From positions 186,001 through 250,000 of the forward strand of contig JADJKL010000006.1 in assembly GCA_016706055.1 (NCBI GenBank): a stretch of 64,000 nt of DNA, read 5' to 3'. The position numbers and the translations under genes are program-made. Numbering within the stretch: position 1 is the stretch's first letter; each line of letters begins with the position of its first letter. Positions 1 to 9,678 of the stretch are shown in pieces. This DNA comes from Chitinophagaceae bacterium (GTDB lineage Bacteria; Bacteroidota; Bacteroidia; Chitinophagales; Chitinophagaceae). Under the pieces are notes generated by a model. That model was not told where the DNA came from and did not search any database. It saw nothing but the letters and a program-made list of their open reading frames with translations.

Positions 1-2036
1 GCAGCTATTGACTCAGCTTGTTTCATTAAATCCACATTAGCCAGTTTATCATATCCATCAGGATAAGGGACACCCAATGTTTTCATTGCTCTTATTTTGG
101 CAGGAGTGGAACTAATATCCAATTTATTATCCAGCAACCATATATACCTTGGCATAATGGAGCCAGGAGAAGTTGAAGTAGGATCATACATATGATTGAA
201 ATGCCAGGAGTCGGGTCTTCTATTTTTATCGGATCCTTCTCTTGCCAAATCGGGTCCAGTACGTTTACTTCCCCACTGGAATGGATGGTCATATACAAAT
301 TCTCCAGCCTTGGAATACTCACCATATCGGGCCACTTCATCTCTGAAAGGCCTTATCATTTGTGAGTGACAGGTATGACAACCTTCTCTTACATAAATAT
401 CTCTTCCTTGCAACTCCAGTGGTGTGTATGGTTTTACACTGGCAATTGTTGGCACATTAGACTTTACAAGAAAAGTAGGAATCATTTGCACCAAACCACC
501 GATGGCGACTACGATTAGACTCATTACTAACATTGTAACGGGTTTTCTTTCAATTATCCTGTGCCAGTATTCTTTTTTCTTGGTTTCATTTTTAACTAGC
601 GGAGCAGCTTCTGCAGCTTCATTTGCAATAAATTTACCCTGCTTCATAGTTTTATAAAGATTATAAACCATGACTAACGCACCAATCAGGTACAAAGAAC
701 CACCAATACTACGGGCTATGTACATCGGGCGGATGTTGGTAACAGTTTGCAGAAAGTCGAATTTCAATTGTCCTTCCGGAGTAAATTGTTTCCACATAAT
801 GCTTTGTTCAAAACCTGCCCAATACAATGGAACTGCATAAATGATGATGCCTATTGTTCCCAACCAGAAGTGATTAGTAGCCAATTTTTTTGAATATAAA
901 CTGGTGCCCCACATTTTGGGAATCATATAATAAAGAATTGCGAATGCCATAAACCCATTCCAGCCCAATCCTCCGATATGCACATGGGCAATAATCCAGT
1001 CGCTGAAATGCGCTACAGCATTTACACTTTTCAAACTCATTAAAGGGCCTTCTAATGTACTCATACCATAACAGGTAATAGCTACTACCATAAATTTCAA
1101 AACAGGGTCTTCCCGTACTTTATCCCAGGCGCCACGGAGTGTAAATAGTCCATTCAACATTCCACCCCAACTAGGTGCAATCAACATAATGGAAAACACT
1201 ACTCCGAGTGATTGTGCCCAATCAGGTAAAGATGTGTACAATAAATGGTGAGGTCCTGCCCAGATATAAAGAAATATTAACGCCCAGAAGTGAATGATAG
1301 AAAGTCGATATGAGTAAACTGGTCTGTTTGCAGCTTTAGGAAGGAAGTAGTACATCAATCCTAAAACAGGTGTAGTTAGAAAAAAAGCGACAGCATTATG
1401 TCCATACCACCATTGCACCAATGCATCCTGCACACCTGCATACCAGCTATAACTTCCGGTTAATGAGTACGGCAACTCAATTGAACGTACAATATGTAAC
1501 ATTGCTACCGTTACCCATGTGGCGATATAAAACCAAATAGCTACGTATAAATGTTTTTCTCTTCTTTTTAGAATTGTACCAAACATATTGATGCCGAAGA
1601 TTACCCAGACCAATGTAATGGCGATGTCTATTGGCCAAATTAATTCTGCATATTCGCCACTATTATTAAGACCTAATGGCAAAGTGATTGCAGCGGAAAG
1701 AATAATTAACTGCCAGCCCCAAAAATGAATCCAGCCCAGTCGATCACTAAACATCCTTGTTTTGCAAAGACGTTGTAGCGAATAATAAACACCTGCAAAT
1801 GTGGCATTGCCTACAAATGCAAAAATGATTGCATTGGTATGCAATGGTCTTAATCGGCCAAAAGTTGTAGGTGCAAAATTAAAACTGCTTGCAGGATAGT
1901 AAAACTGAATAGCCACCCACAGGCCTACAAGCATACCTACTATTCCGAAGATGACGGTTGCAAATCCAAACGCCTTTACAATCTTATTGTCATAGTAGAA
2001 TTTTTCAACTTGCATGCCTTGATTTGTTTCTTGCAT
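1..2036 (-). CDS. ccoNO: cbb3-type cytochrome c oxidase, fused subunits I and II (CcoNO), 3' end off the window
   Basis: Membrane catalytic core of the high-affinity cbb3 terminal oxidase, reducing O2 at micro-oxic tension. One uninterrupted frame of 678 codons runs from the ATG at 2036 to the left edge. The first ~480 residues are a polytopic CcoN with its heme/Cu histidines visible in the motifs LHTNAI, GHNAVAFF, GPHHLLY and IAHVHIGG. They are followed by a CcoO part with one c-type heme site, CHTCH, at residues 553-557, then a DHPFQWGSKRTGPDLAR segment typical of CcoO. Fusion of N and O is the usual Bacteroidota arrangement. ccoS lies 8 bp upstream in the same direction. The C terminus and any ccoP lie outside the window. 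Confidence 0.95.
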   Translation of the reverse strand, partial: MQETNQGMQVEKFYYDNKIVKAFGFATVIFGIVGMLVGLWVAIQFYYPASSFNFAPTTFGRLRPLHTNAIIFAFVGNATFAGVYYSLQRLCKTRMFSDRLGWIHFWGWQLIILSAAITLPLGLNNSGEYAELIWPIDIAITLVWVIFGINMFGTILKRREKHLYVAIWFYIATWVTVAMLHIVRSIELPYSLTGSYSWYAGVQDALVQWWYGHNAVAFFLTTPVLGLMYYFLPKAANRPVYSYRLSIIHFWALIFLYIWAGPHHLLYTSLPDWAQSLGVVFSIMLIAPSWGGMLNGLFTLRGAWDKVREDPVLKFMVVAITCYGMSTLEGPLMSLKSVNAVAHFSDWIIAHVHIGGLGWNGFMAFAILYYMIPKMWGTSLYSKKLATNHFWLGTIGIIIYAVPLYWAGFEQSIMWKQFTPEGQLKFDFLQTVTNIRPMYIARSIGGSLYLIGALVMVYNLYKTMKQGKFIANEAAEAAPLVKNETKKKEYWHRIIERKPVTMLVMSLIVVAIGGLVQMIPTFLVKSNVPTIASVKPYTPLELQGRDIYVREGCHTCHSQMIRPFRDEVARYGEYSKAGEFVYDHPFQWGSKRTGPDLAREGSDKNRRPDSWHFNHMYDPTSTSPGSIMPRYIWLLDNKLDISSTPAKIRAMKTLGVPYPDGYDKLANVDLMKQAESIA

Positions 2037-2044
2037 AACTGAGT

Positions 2045-2212
2045 TTATTTATTTGTTTTGGTTGAAGAAGCCGGTTTGTCATCAAAAAGAATGCGGGAAG
2101 AAGGAGAGTAGTCGTCCTCAAACTGTCCGGACTTAACGCCCCACAGAAAGGCAACTAAAAAAATAGCTGCTACTGAAATGCTGATAATCAGTAGAATAAT
2201 AATTACACTCAT
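2045..2212 (-). CDS. ccoS: cbb3 oxidase maturation protein CcoS
   Basis: A 55-residue protein. It starts MSVIIILLIISISVA, has one N-terminal membrane helix (about residues 3-23), then the motif FLWGVKSGQFEDDYSPS and a short polar tail. This matches the CcoS family, which is needed for cofactor insertion into cbb3 oxidase; the WGVKSGQFED(D) stretch is diagnostic. It is the first gene of the ccoS-ccoNO unit, with 8 bp before ccoNO. A regulator box and -10 element lie just upstream (2231-2295). Confidence 0.9.
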   Translation of the reverse strand: MSVIIILLIISISVAAIFLVAFLWGVKSGQFEDDYSPSSRILFDDKPASSTKTNK

Positions 2213-2230
2213 TCAATATTAATATTGGTG

Positions 2231-2295
2231 CAAAAGTATTTTTGACTCAATCGGTATAGCCTAAGTATTATCAGCAAAAAAACTGATTTTTATCA
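2231..2295 (-). promoter_or_regulatory. ccoS-ccoNO promoter: TGA-N6-TCA box 45 nt before a -10 element
   Basis: The palindrome TGATTTTTATCA (2284-2295) matches the inner part of FNR/CRP sites. Exactly 45 nt downstream on the minus strand is TACTTTTG (2231-2238), a perfect TAnnTTTG -10 element of Bacteroidota. The predicted start near 2225 leaves a leader of about 13 nt before the ccoS ATG. This places the box near -62, a class I activator position. The same spacing recurs at ccoI, nos and hsp20. Confidence 0.7.
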
Positions 2296-2321
2296 TCTTT
2301 AGGGAATTATTTTCTACAAGC

Positions 2322-4714
2322 TTAAAGTTTCAGCCATTTGGCCATCAGGCTGCTACTTCCAAAAGTGATTAGCACAATACTTAGTGAGCTGAGTGGCATT
2401 AAAATAGCCGCAATTAAAGGAGATAGTGAACCTTGAACTGCAAAAAACAGCCCGATAATGTTATAAACTATGGATAAAACAAAACTTGCTATGACAATAT
2501 TTCTGTTGGCAAGACAAAGTGCTATGAATTGGGGAAGTCTGGAAAGTTGTTTCGCCTCAATAATTGCATCACTGGAAGGAGTGAAATTATTAGTTTGCTC
2601 TGCCACTGCAATTCCGATATCACTTTGTTTTAGAGCTCCGGCATCATTCAAGCCATCTCCAATCATCATTACTACATTAGATTGCTCTTGCAAATGTTTT
2701 ATATAATGAAGTTTATCTTCTGGTTTTTGATGAAAAAGCAGTGTCGTTTTATTGCCTAACAGTTTTTGTAAATTTACTTTTTCGGATTCATTATCACCTG
2801 TAATAACAGAAAGGGTATAGCTGCCTTTCAATTGTTTAATTAGTGCCGGTATTTCTTCTCTGTAGTGGTTATTAAATATGTAATAGCCATAGAACTTATT
2901 CTCTATACTGACAAAGATTTTGGTTCCAAACTGATTTTTATTGTTTCCTGTTACAAACTGATAAGATCCCAACTTGATTAAATATTCACTTACAATACCT
3001 TCAATTCCTTGCCCTATTGTTTCTTTAAACCCGGCAACTTGAATGTTCTTTTCTTTCAAAAGATGTTTTGCCAATGCCTTACTCAATGGATGTGAAGAAC
3101 AAACTGCCAACGCTGCAATTTGATTCTCTTGGGTGGCGGTTAGTTTTTCTCCTTCATAAGAAATATTTTGTTGTTGAGTTGTAGTTAGTGTTCCTGTTTT
3201 ATCAAAAACTATGTTTCTGACTTTCGCAATTTCTTCAATTGTTTCTGCATTCTTTAAAAAAAATTGATTTTTACTAAGTATTCTTAAAATGTTTCCGTTT
3301 GTAAATGAATTGGACAATAGTAATGCACAAGGGCATGCAATAATAAATACTGCAGTTACAGCTGTCCACATTTTTAACGGATCATTTATTTGCCAATAAA
3401 CGGCTGTTGCTATTGCAATGGTTAATACTATATAAGTAAAATACCGGCTTAGCAGATGAACAAATGAAGTTGTATGTACTGTATCCCCTTTTTTAAACTC
3501 ATCTCTGTTCCAAAGTTTGGTTAAATAGCTTTGTGCAACTTCTTTTACAACCAGTAGTTCAATGTTTCCTTCTGTTTGTTTGCCACCCGCATAAATCAAT
3601 TCGCCTACTTCTTTTAAAACGGGTAATGATTCACCTGTTACAAAGCTATAATCAATAAAAGCTTTGCCTTTTGTAAGAATACCATCCGCAGGAATCAGTT
3701 CTTCATTATGTATTAGTAACGTATTACCTGGTTTTATTTCAGGTAAGATTGTCGGTACTTCTTTTTCTTCTTTTAATACGGAAATTGCAATTGGGAAATA
3801 GGAGGTATAATCTCTTTCAAAGGAAAGCTGCCGATAAGTTTTGTCTTGAACAATGCGACCAGCAAGCATAAAGAAAACAATACCTGTCATTGAATCGAAA
3901 TAGCCGCCTCCTGTACCGCTAATAACTTCATAAGCACTACGGATAAATGTAATAATAATTGCCAAAGCAATTGGCGTATCAATATTTAAAAATTTATGTT
4001 TCAGGCTTTTCCAAGAAGATGTATAAAAGGAAGTGCAGAAAATAATAAAACAGGAATAGCTAAGCCAAAGTTCATCCAGCGAAAAATGCTTCGAAGTCCT
4101 GTGTCGCTTGCATCTATGCCAAGATATTCGGGAAAGCTCATCAACATAATATTGCCAAAACAAAATCCAGCAACTCCCAGTTGATAAACCATACTTTTAT
4201 TTATAGCGGGTCTTTTTTGTTTCAGATCATTCAAACTGATATAAGGTTCATAACCAATGCTAGTCAATGTTTCTGTTACTTTTCGTAAGCTTGTAGCAGG
4301 AGTAAGCAATACAATATCAACTTCTTTCCGAGTAAAATTTACCTTGCTCGAAACAATACCAGGATTAATCCGGTACAGATTTTCTAATAAATACAAACAG
4401 GAGCTGCAATGCATTTGAGGCAGATAGTATGTCACATGTATCTGTTCCTCATCGCTAAAACTTATTATTTGATTTTGAATCTTTTTGTCATCGAGAAAAG
4501 CAAACTTATCTTTTCTCACTTTTATCTGCTGACTGATACCTGGATTTTTATTGAGATTATAGTAATCGCATAAATCAGTTTCATTCAAAATCTGGAATAC
4601 CATCTTGCATCCTTCACAGCAAAATATTTTATCTGCAGAATTAATTTTATTATTAATGCATTTTTCGCCGCAGTGATAACAATTTAATTCCTGTATAGTA
4701 GAAGTTTTTTGCAT
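2322..4714 (-). CDS. ccoI: Copper-translocating P1B-ATPase CcoI/FixI (one frameshift)
   Basis: Inner-membrane copper exporter that supplies copper for cbb3 oxidase assembly. About 797 residues once one missing base is restored. N-terminal cysteine clusters (CYHC and CCEGC) are followed by an HMA-like MHCSSC motif. The ATPase core shows TGES, the copper-site CPC in IACPCALLL, the phosphorylation motif DKTGTLT, the HP motif (SSHPLSKAL) and GDGLNDAGAL. The frame breaks at about 4008: AAAA reads correctly if it is AAAAA, joining HLLGK to SLKHKF. A single homopolymer error is the simplest explanation, since both halves are well conserved. It precedes ccoS-ccoNO in the same orientation and has its own promoter box. 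Confidence 0.93.
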
Positions 4715-4734
4715 TTGTATCCCTGTAAAAGTAG

Positions 4735-4799
4735 CTAAAGTATAGTCAGTTAAAAAAGTTGCGTATGATCAGTTTCAATTCGATGGCTGATTAAAATCA
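4735..4799 (-). promoter_or_regulatory. ccoI promoter: TGA-N6-TCA box 45 nt before a -10 element
   Basis: The palindrome TGATTAAAATCA (4788-4799) is followed on the minus strand, after exactly 45 nt, by TACTTTAG (4735-4742), close to TAnnTTTG. The predicted transcript start near 4728 gives a leader of about 14 nt before the ccoI ATG at 4714. The geometry is identical to the ccoS promoter. Confidence 0.7.
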
Positions 4800-4863
4800 A
4801 TAAAAATAAAAGCTGTCATTTTATAGACAGCTTGATAGGTAAGTTTTTAGAGATGCCCTTAAT

Positions 4864-5593
4864 TTAGTTTAGCGATATATTTATTTGACTTCCAAACATT
4901 TTTAAGGCTTTTGGAAAAAGAATATTATTCTCCAGATGTACATGACGGTGCAGATCTAGTTCAAATGCCTGAAGTGAGGCGAAACTTAACTGATAGGTTG
5001 TACATGCATCGGCTGGCGGGTTATAATTATTAGTAAGATTTCTGATTTCTGCCAGCATAGAGCCTGTATGATCATGCTCCTGTTCCATCATATTGATAGG
5101 AGAATTAAGATAGTTCCTGTTAATAACGATTTCCTTTCCTTCATTAAGTTGCTTTTCAACTTCTTTAATTCGGGAAATAGAGTCAGTTCTTCTTTTTGCA
5201 TATGATGTTCCATTTCCTCTTTTACTGCAGCAAAAAGTTGAAATACTTTATTCATTTCTGGATGGCGGTCACCATGCTTGCTGGCCACTTTTTGTAAGTA
5301 ACCTAGTAAAACCGGCATTTCATTTTTTACATAGTCATGGTGGGTTGACACTATGTGCTCAGCTAATTGCGTCAGTGAAAGATCATTATAATTGGTAAGC
5401 GATTCACTTGTTTTTCTGCCTTGTCCAACTCTTTAAGTACTTCTTCTATTTTAATGTCACTTTCAGTACAGGCTTGTTCCAAAGTTCTTTTCCCTTTGCA
5501 ACAGAAATCAAGATGATGGTTTTCGAAAACGGATGCAGCTTTATAATTACTATTAACAATCTGTGCCAGCGTTTTTGATGATAATGTGTTCAT
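4864..5593 (-). CDS. ric: Iron-sulfur cluster repair di-iron protein (Ric/ScdA), two frameshifts
   Basis: Repairs Fe-S clusters damaged by NO or oxidants; a cytoplasmic di-iron protein. Three adjacent frames together make a full-length Ric of about 243 residues. The N-terminal DUF542 part contains FENHHLDFCCKGKRTLEQAC. The hemerythrin-like part follows with STHHDYV, EEMEHHMQKEELTLFP, MEQEHDHTG, LTNNYNPPADAC and HVHLENNILFPKA. Breaks fall near 5390 and near 5140, each equivalent to one missing base. It follows nosY by 26 bp and probably ends the nos operon. A second, intact copy lies at 12868. It may be a true pseudogene, but the error pattern elsewhere in the window makes sequencing error at least as likely. 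Confidence 0.85.
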
Positions 5594-5619
5594 GACAATT
5601 TTTTTTGGAGTTAAATTGT

Positions 5620-6122
5620 TTACAGATCTTTTTTCTTGAATTTTTTAACGGCTAGCCAGAGTGGAATAACGATCCACAAAGTCATAATACCAGTTGTAAA
5701 TAATAAACCAGTTCCACTTCCAAAGAAATCTTTATACAATGCTCCAGTATATCCCATTAATGCACTTACATCCATTTTCAGCATAATAAAAATTCTGCCA
5801 AGGTCAACTGGGTTTAAAGCAGATATAAAAAGAGTGAATTTTTCTAAAGGATAGTCGCTAAATGAGAACAGAATTAATAACACTAGTCCATCATAGATCA
5901 ATGTAAAATAAAACCACAGTAATAGCGCAAAGCCTATTCCTCGAGCTTTATCCCTTGCCCATACAGAAGCAAAAAAGGCAATGGATGTAAAGATGAGTGT
6001 GAGAGCTGCTCTTCTTCCATCTGAAACATACTAATGGAAACAATGAACAGGAAAAGGGTATAAGCAATAATGATCTTACTTCTCAGTATATCATACAGCA
6101 CATATCTTGAAAGCTTCATCAT
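5620..6122 (-). pseudogene. nosY: NosY, ABC permease of the NosDFY system, internally deleted
   Basis: Membrane partner of NosF in the ABC complex that serves NosD and the maturation of N2O reductase. The N terminus (KLSRYVLYDILRSKIIIAY...ISMFQMEE) and the C-terminal half (RDKARGIGFALLLWFYFTL, then ALNPVDLGRI and LMGYTGALY) are clearly NosY. They lie in different frames, and the span encodes only about 167 residues against a usual 260-270. About 85 residues, covering helices 2-3, are missing at the junction near 6000. This is larger than the single-base errors elsewhere in the window, so it is a real deletion or a collapsed assembly. It starts 3 bp after the end of nosF. Confidence 0.8.
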
Positions 6123-6125
6123 ATT

Positions 6126-6878
6126 TTAATTTTTTTTATTTAACACTTCTGAAATAAAATTTCCAGTGGGATCTTCACCTTTCATGATCCGGGCAATGGC
6201 CTTACCGAGTTTTATTTCGCCTGTATCTTCTCTAAGTGTTTCAATATTCTTCAAGAACTGCATTTTTCCCTCTTGCAGGTACATCACATGAGTAGTCAAT
6301 TCATCAAGGTCGCTGAGTATATGTGATGTAATGAGAATGAGTTTCCCTTTTTCTTTTTCACGAAGAATTTTTTCTTTTAGTATTTCTGAAGATAATGGAT
6401 CTAGCCCGGCGGTAGGTTCATCTAGAATCAATACTGGCGGATTGAAAAGAAAAGCAATAGCTGCACTTACCTTTTGTCTTGTTCCGCCAGATAATGTACG
6501 CATTGATTTTTCAAACATGGAATACAGGTCAAACTCCTTAATAAGATCGTTGTCCAGGTTCTCATCCATTTCATTACGGATGTTTTTCAGCATGCTAAAT
6601 AACTGACCAATTTTCATATTGTCAGGATAGCGGCCAATTTGCGGCATATAGCCAATGTCTTTACGGTAAGCAAAGCCACCATCGATGTACTCATCCTTAA
6701 AAAATATCTTTCCGCTATCTGGTTTCACCATTCCAAGAATGGATTTTATCAATGTTGTTTTTCCAGATCCGTTTGGACCAATCAAAGAAATAACCTGACC
6801 ATTTTCAAAAGAAACGGAAATATTATCCAGTGCTTTTAATTTCTTAAACCGCTTATTGATATTTTCAATTCTAATCAT
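6126..6878 (-). CDS. nosF: NosF, ABC transporter ATPase for N2O reductase maturation
   Basis: Cytoplasmic ATPase of the NosDFY complex, 250 residues. Walker A GPNGSGKTT is at residues 34-42. The Q-loop region GYMPQIGRYPDNMKIGQL, signature LSGGTRQK, Walker B LILDEPTAGLDP and H-loop ITSHILSDLDE are all present, so the ATPase should be active. The YPDNMK stretch after the Q-loop is typical of the NosF branch. Its ATG overlaps the nosD stop codon by 4 nt, and nosY follows after 3 bp, which indicates translational coupling. Confidence 0.95.
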   Translation of the reverse strand: MIRIENINKRFKKLKALDNISVSFENGQVISLIGPNGSGKTTLIKSILGMVKPDSGKIFFKDEYIDGGFAYRKDIGYMPQIGRYPDNMKIGQLFSMLKNIRNEMDENLDNDLIKEFDLYSMFEKSMRTLSGGTRQKVSAAIAFLFNPPVLILDEPTAGLDPLSSEILKEKILREKEKGKLILITSHILSDLDELTTHVMYLQEGKMQFLKNIETLREDTGEIKLGKAIARIMKGEDPTGNFISEVLNKKN

Positions 6879-8107
6879 AGTTTAAAGGGTTTCATCTTTG
6901 GTTTTTTGTCAACCAAGTTTTCAGGAGTTAAGGTTGGAAGAGCTTTTTCCGCTTTATCCAACAGTGTTACCATAAAACTTCTTAATAGAATTAAGGCATT
7001 TGGATTTTGTTCGATAATCATCGCATACATACTGACAGGATGATAACTTATATCGCCGATGCCATCTTTATTTAAATCGTAACCTTCATATTTGTCCCAA
7101 TAATTATAATCAAAAGTACTTGAAACCATTGTGCCGTTGGTAGCAATATCAAATGTGTTACTCTTGAAATTATTTTGTGTAATTACATTATCAACACAAT
7201 TTGCTTGCACTTTCATTGCCCAACCGTTTTTACTGAACAGATTCTGCTTAACATCAATTCTATTACATCCTTCCATAAAAATACCAATAGTGTTGGAGAT
7301 AAACTGGTTATTAACTATCCAACTGTCTGTTATATCTTTTAAGAGGATAGCATAGGAAGCAGTGCCCCAGTTGCTTTCAAATATATTATGCTCCATCCTT
7401 ACATGATGTGTGTACATTACAGCAACACCAGCTCCGTTTTTTCTGAATGTGTTGTAAGCGTAAAAATTATTGTGAGAGAACATAAAATGCAAGCCATACC
7501 GGATGTTGTTCTCACTTTTGTTATTTCTAATTTCCGATTCTGTCACAAATTCAAAATAGATGCCATCCCGATGGCCTTGAATATGGTTATTTACTATAAA
7601 TGCATGAGAAGATTTCCAAATATGAATACCATTTCCGGCACTCTGTTCAGATACCGCTTGGCCAAGAATATTATTGCCTTTTACTGTACAATAAGTGCTG
7701 TTTGCAATGTGGATTCCAAAATGTGCATTGTCAATTTTATTGTCTTCAACAATGATTTTTGTTGCGTCTATAATACTAATAGCTGAAAAATCGTCTGAAC
7801 TCGAATGTCTTGAATCAATAAAATGAAAGCCCTGCACTTTTATATCAATGCCACTGATCACCATATTTTCAAACTTTTTTTGGCCATCAATGACGGGATA
7901 ATCTACTCCAATTAAAGTAATGGATTTGGTTATGGTGATTCTGCCCTCACGGTAGATACCCGGATATACTTTTACAGTGTCACCATCTCTAGCTAAGTCA
8001 ATTCCCTTTGAAATACTGTTAATTGATTTGTCTTTACCAACCACGATAGTGTTTCCATATACAGAGATTGAAAAAATCAGCACTAATATCAGGCCAGTAA
8101 TTTTCAT
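6875..8107 (-). CDS. nosD: NosD, periplasmic right-handed beta-helix protein
   Basis: Periplasmic protein that works with NosFY in copper-site maturation of NosZ. 410 residues with a signal peptide (ILVLIFSISVYGNT). Many short parallel beta-helix (CASH-type) repeats rich in N-x-I/F follow, for example DNKIDNAHFGIHIANS and GNNILGQ, with VGKDKSINSISKGIDLARDGDTV at the start. The length and the C-terminal YNYWDKYEGYDLNKDGIGD motif match NosD. It overlaps nosL and nosF by 4 nt at either end, within a tightly packed operon. Confidence 0.95.
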   Translation of the reverse strand: MKITGLILVLIFSISVYGNTIVVGKDKSINSISKGIDLARDGDTVKVYPGIYREGRITITKSITLIGVDYPVIDGQKKFENMVISGIDIKVQGFHFIDSRHSSSDDFSAISIIDATKIIVEDNKIDNAHFGIHIANSTYCTVKGNNILGQAVSEQSAGNGIHIWKSSHAFIVNNHIQGHRDGIYFEFVTESEIRNNKSENNIRYGLHFMFSHNNFYAYNTFRKNGAGVAVMYTHHVRMEHNIFESNWGTASYAILLKDITDSWIVNNQFISNTIGIFMEGCNRIDVKQNLFSKNGWAMKVQANCVDNVITQNNFKSNTFDIATNGTMVSSTFDYNYWDKYEGYDLNKDGIGDISYHPVSMYAMIIEQNPNALILLRSFMVTLLDKAEKALPTLTPENLVDKKPKMKPFKL

Positions 8108-8541
8108 TTATTCTCCTTTTCCAAAAGGTCAGCCCATCGTAATATCTGCCCTGCTGAACCTTTTAATTTCTCTGCTTCCTCCATTGTTGCAAGACCCGCT
8201 GCATTACTCCCCATAGGACTTCTAAGTTCCTGACTTACTACAAACCAAGCACTACTTACATCTATGAATTCATTTGGCTTATTGAAATTCATAGTTAAAG
8301 TTTTTGCAATGTCTTTTTCTTCAATTGTTTTTGATTTGATAAAATTGTTCATACACCGCATATCGTCAAACTTGAAGTACTTCCCTTTTTTCGTAATTAT
8401 TTCACCTCCGTATTTGATATCTGCCATTCCCATTTTACAAACATGACAATCATCCTTACCAATGACAAATGGCTGCGGTTGTGAAGAACAGGAAGTGAAC
8501 AAAAAAAGAGAGAAGATTATTATTGAAAATGTTGATTTCAT
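8104..8541 (-). CDS. nosL: NosL, copper-binding lipoprotein
   Basis: Outer-face lipoprotein that delivers copper to NosZ. 145 residues; the lipobox FTSC puts the lipidated cysteine at residue 18. The metal motif CHVCKMGM lies at residues 32-39, and FDDMRCMNNF and the downstream AWFV region fit NosL. It overlaps nosD by 4 nt and the preceding 4-TM gene by 4 nt. Confidence 0.93.
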   Translation of the reverse strand: MKSTFSIIIFSLFLFTSCSSQPQPFVIGKDDCHVCKMGMADIKYGGEIITKKGKYFKFDDMRCMNNFIKSKTIEEKDIAKTLTMNFNKPNEFIDVSSAWFVVSQELRSPMGSNAAGLATMEEAEKLKGSAGQILRWADLLEKENK

Positions 8542-9128
8542 TTTTTATTTTTTTTTCTGTTTATAAACCACTCAACAAGCCATACCACAATGACTAAACT
8601 TCCGGCTCCGATTACTATCCATCCAGCAGAATCTGGAAAAGAATAAGCATCAAAATTTAATAATCGTTTGTGTCCTATTACTGGTGGCTGATAGGATAAT
8701 CCAGGTACCTGAATTGCTGCTTTCGGATCAAGGTTGTGGCCATAGTCGTAGCCCCAACTATATAAGTCATACAGCACTAACAAACCTCCGATGATGGTGG
8801 CAATGATATAGGCGAATAAAATTTTTCTTCTTCCTGTAATAGCAGCTGTCATTCCCAATGCCATAAAAAATATAACTACATATGTAAGGTATTTAAATTC
8901 TGGAAACATATTAGCTGAAATATGTTTCATACCAATATAGTGGTTCAATCCGTTAATGATTTCAACGTCGCCACTCAATTTGTTTATCCATATGTACATT
9001 GAAAGTCCTTCGGGATATTGCGGAGCAAACAAATCAATTCGCCATGCAGGAAGAAAGAAAACTGCGATTAATGCGCCACTGGCAAATGCTACCAGTATCC
9101 TTGATGGTATACTTAGTTGATTATTCAT
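8538..9128 (-). CDS. Four-helix membrane protein of the nos operon (NosB-like position, function unknown)
   Basis: 196 residues with four predicted membrane helices, near residues 9-28, 73-93, 102-125 and 166-190. Between helices 1 and 2 is a conserved-looking periplasmic loop containing PQYPEGLSMYIWINKLSGDV and NGLNHYIGM, whose His and Met residues could bind metal. It sits between nosZ/fasciclin and nosL and overlaps nosL by 4 nt, so a role in N2O reductase assembly or electron delivery is likely. Clade II nos clusters usually carry a small membrane protein called NosB next to nosZ. I cannot prove this is its homologue, so no symbol is given. Confidence 0.8.
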   Translation of the reverse strand: MNNQLSIPSRILVAFASGALIAVFFLPAWRIDLFAPQYPEGLSMYIWINKLSGDVEIINGLNHYIGMKHISANMFPEFKYLTYVVIFFMALGMTAAITGRRKILFAYIIATIIGGLLVLYDLYSWGYDYGHNLDPKAAIQVPGLSYQPPVIGHKRLLNFDAYSFPDSAGWIVIGAGSLVIVVWLVEWFINRKKNKK

Positions 9129-9197
9129 TTGTTGGTTATATTAACCTCCGGGCTTTTACACCCGGAGGTGATTGAAAATGAAGAAGCCTTTACGGAC

Positions 9198-9612
9198 TTA
9201 GTTTTTCGCAGGGGGTAGTAATACTTCATCTATTACATACACCAAACCATTACTTGCAGGAATCTTTTTTGTCTGCTTTCATCAAGCCATCAACAGTGCC
9301 GGCCGGTAATTTGTCAAAGGCGGCATTTGTTGGTGCAAAAACTGTAAAAGGTCCTGCATTAGATAATGAGGTTACATAATCAGCCTGTTTTAATGCAGCT
9401 ACCAGTGTGGTGTGATCTTTGGAACCCACAGCAATTTTTACAATATCTTTTTGAGAATCATCATCCTGTACTGCCTCTTGACCTCCTGTCGAAGTTGCAG
9501 GTGTATTATCAGTAGCGGTAGTCGTTTCTTTATTCTCATTATTGCAGGCAATAAAAAAAGAAAAGACAAGAACAGCAGTGAATATTTTAAAAATCTTTTT
9601 CATACGAAACAA
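9198..9612 (-). pseudogene. Fasciclin (FAS1) domain lipoprotein, internally deleted
   Basis: Starts MFRMKKIFKIFTAVLVFSF with lipobox FFIAC, then a Thr/Ser-rich linker and the first half of a FAS1 domain. That half carries the H1 box GPFTVFAPTNAAFDKLP. The frame then stops at 9250. The second-half hallmark (ASNGLVYVIDEVLLPPAKN) continues in another frame to a stop at 9198. About 45 residues between the halves are missing at the junction near 9260. FAS1 lipoproteins are common envelope proteins in Bacteroidota, and one between nosZ and the 4-TM gene fits a nos-linked accessory role. Deletion versus misassembly cannot be decided here. Confidence 0.75.
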
Positions 9613-9678
9613 TTTTTAGTTTTTTATTTAGTGGTTTTAATGAGTTCCTCTTTATTTTGAAAGAGGAACTCATTATGA

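Noticed and set aside
92..340. 82-residue open frame on the minus strand
   Set aside because: It is an out-of-frame reading of ccoNO; the true frame gives the CcoO sequence with the CHTCH site.
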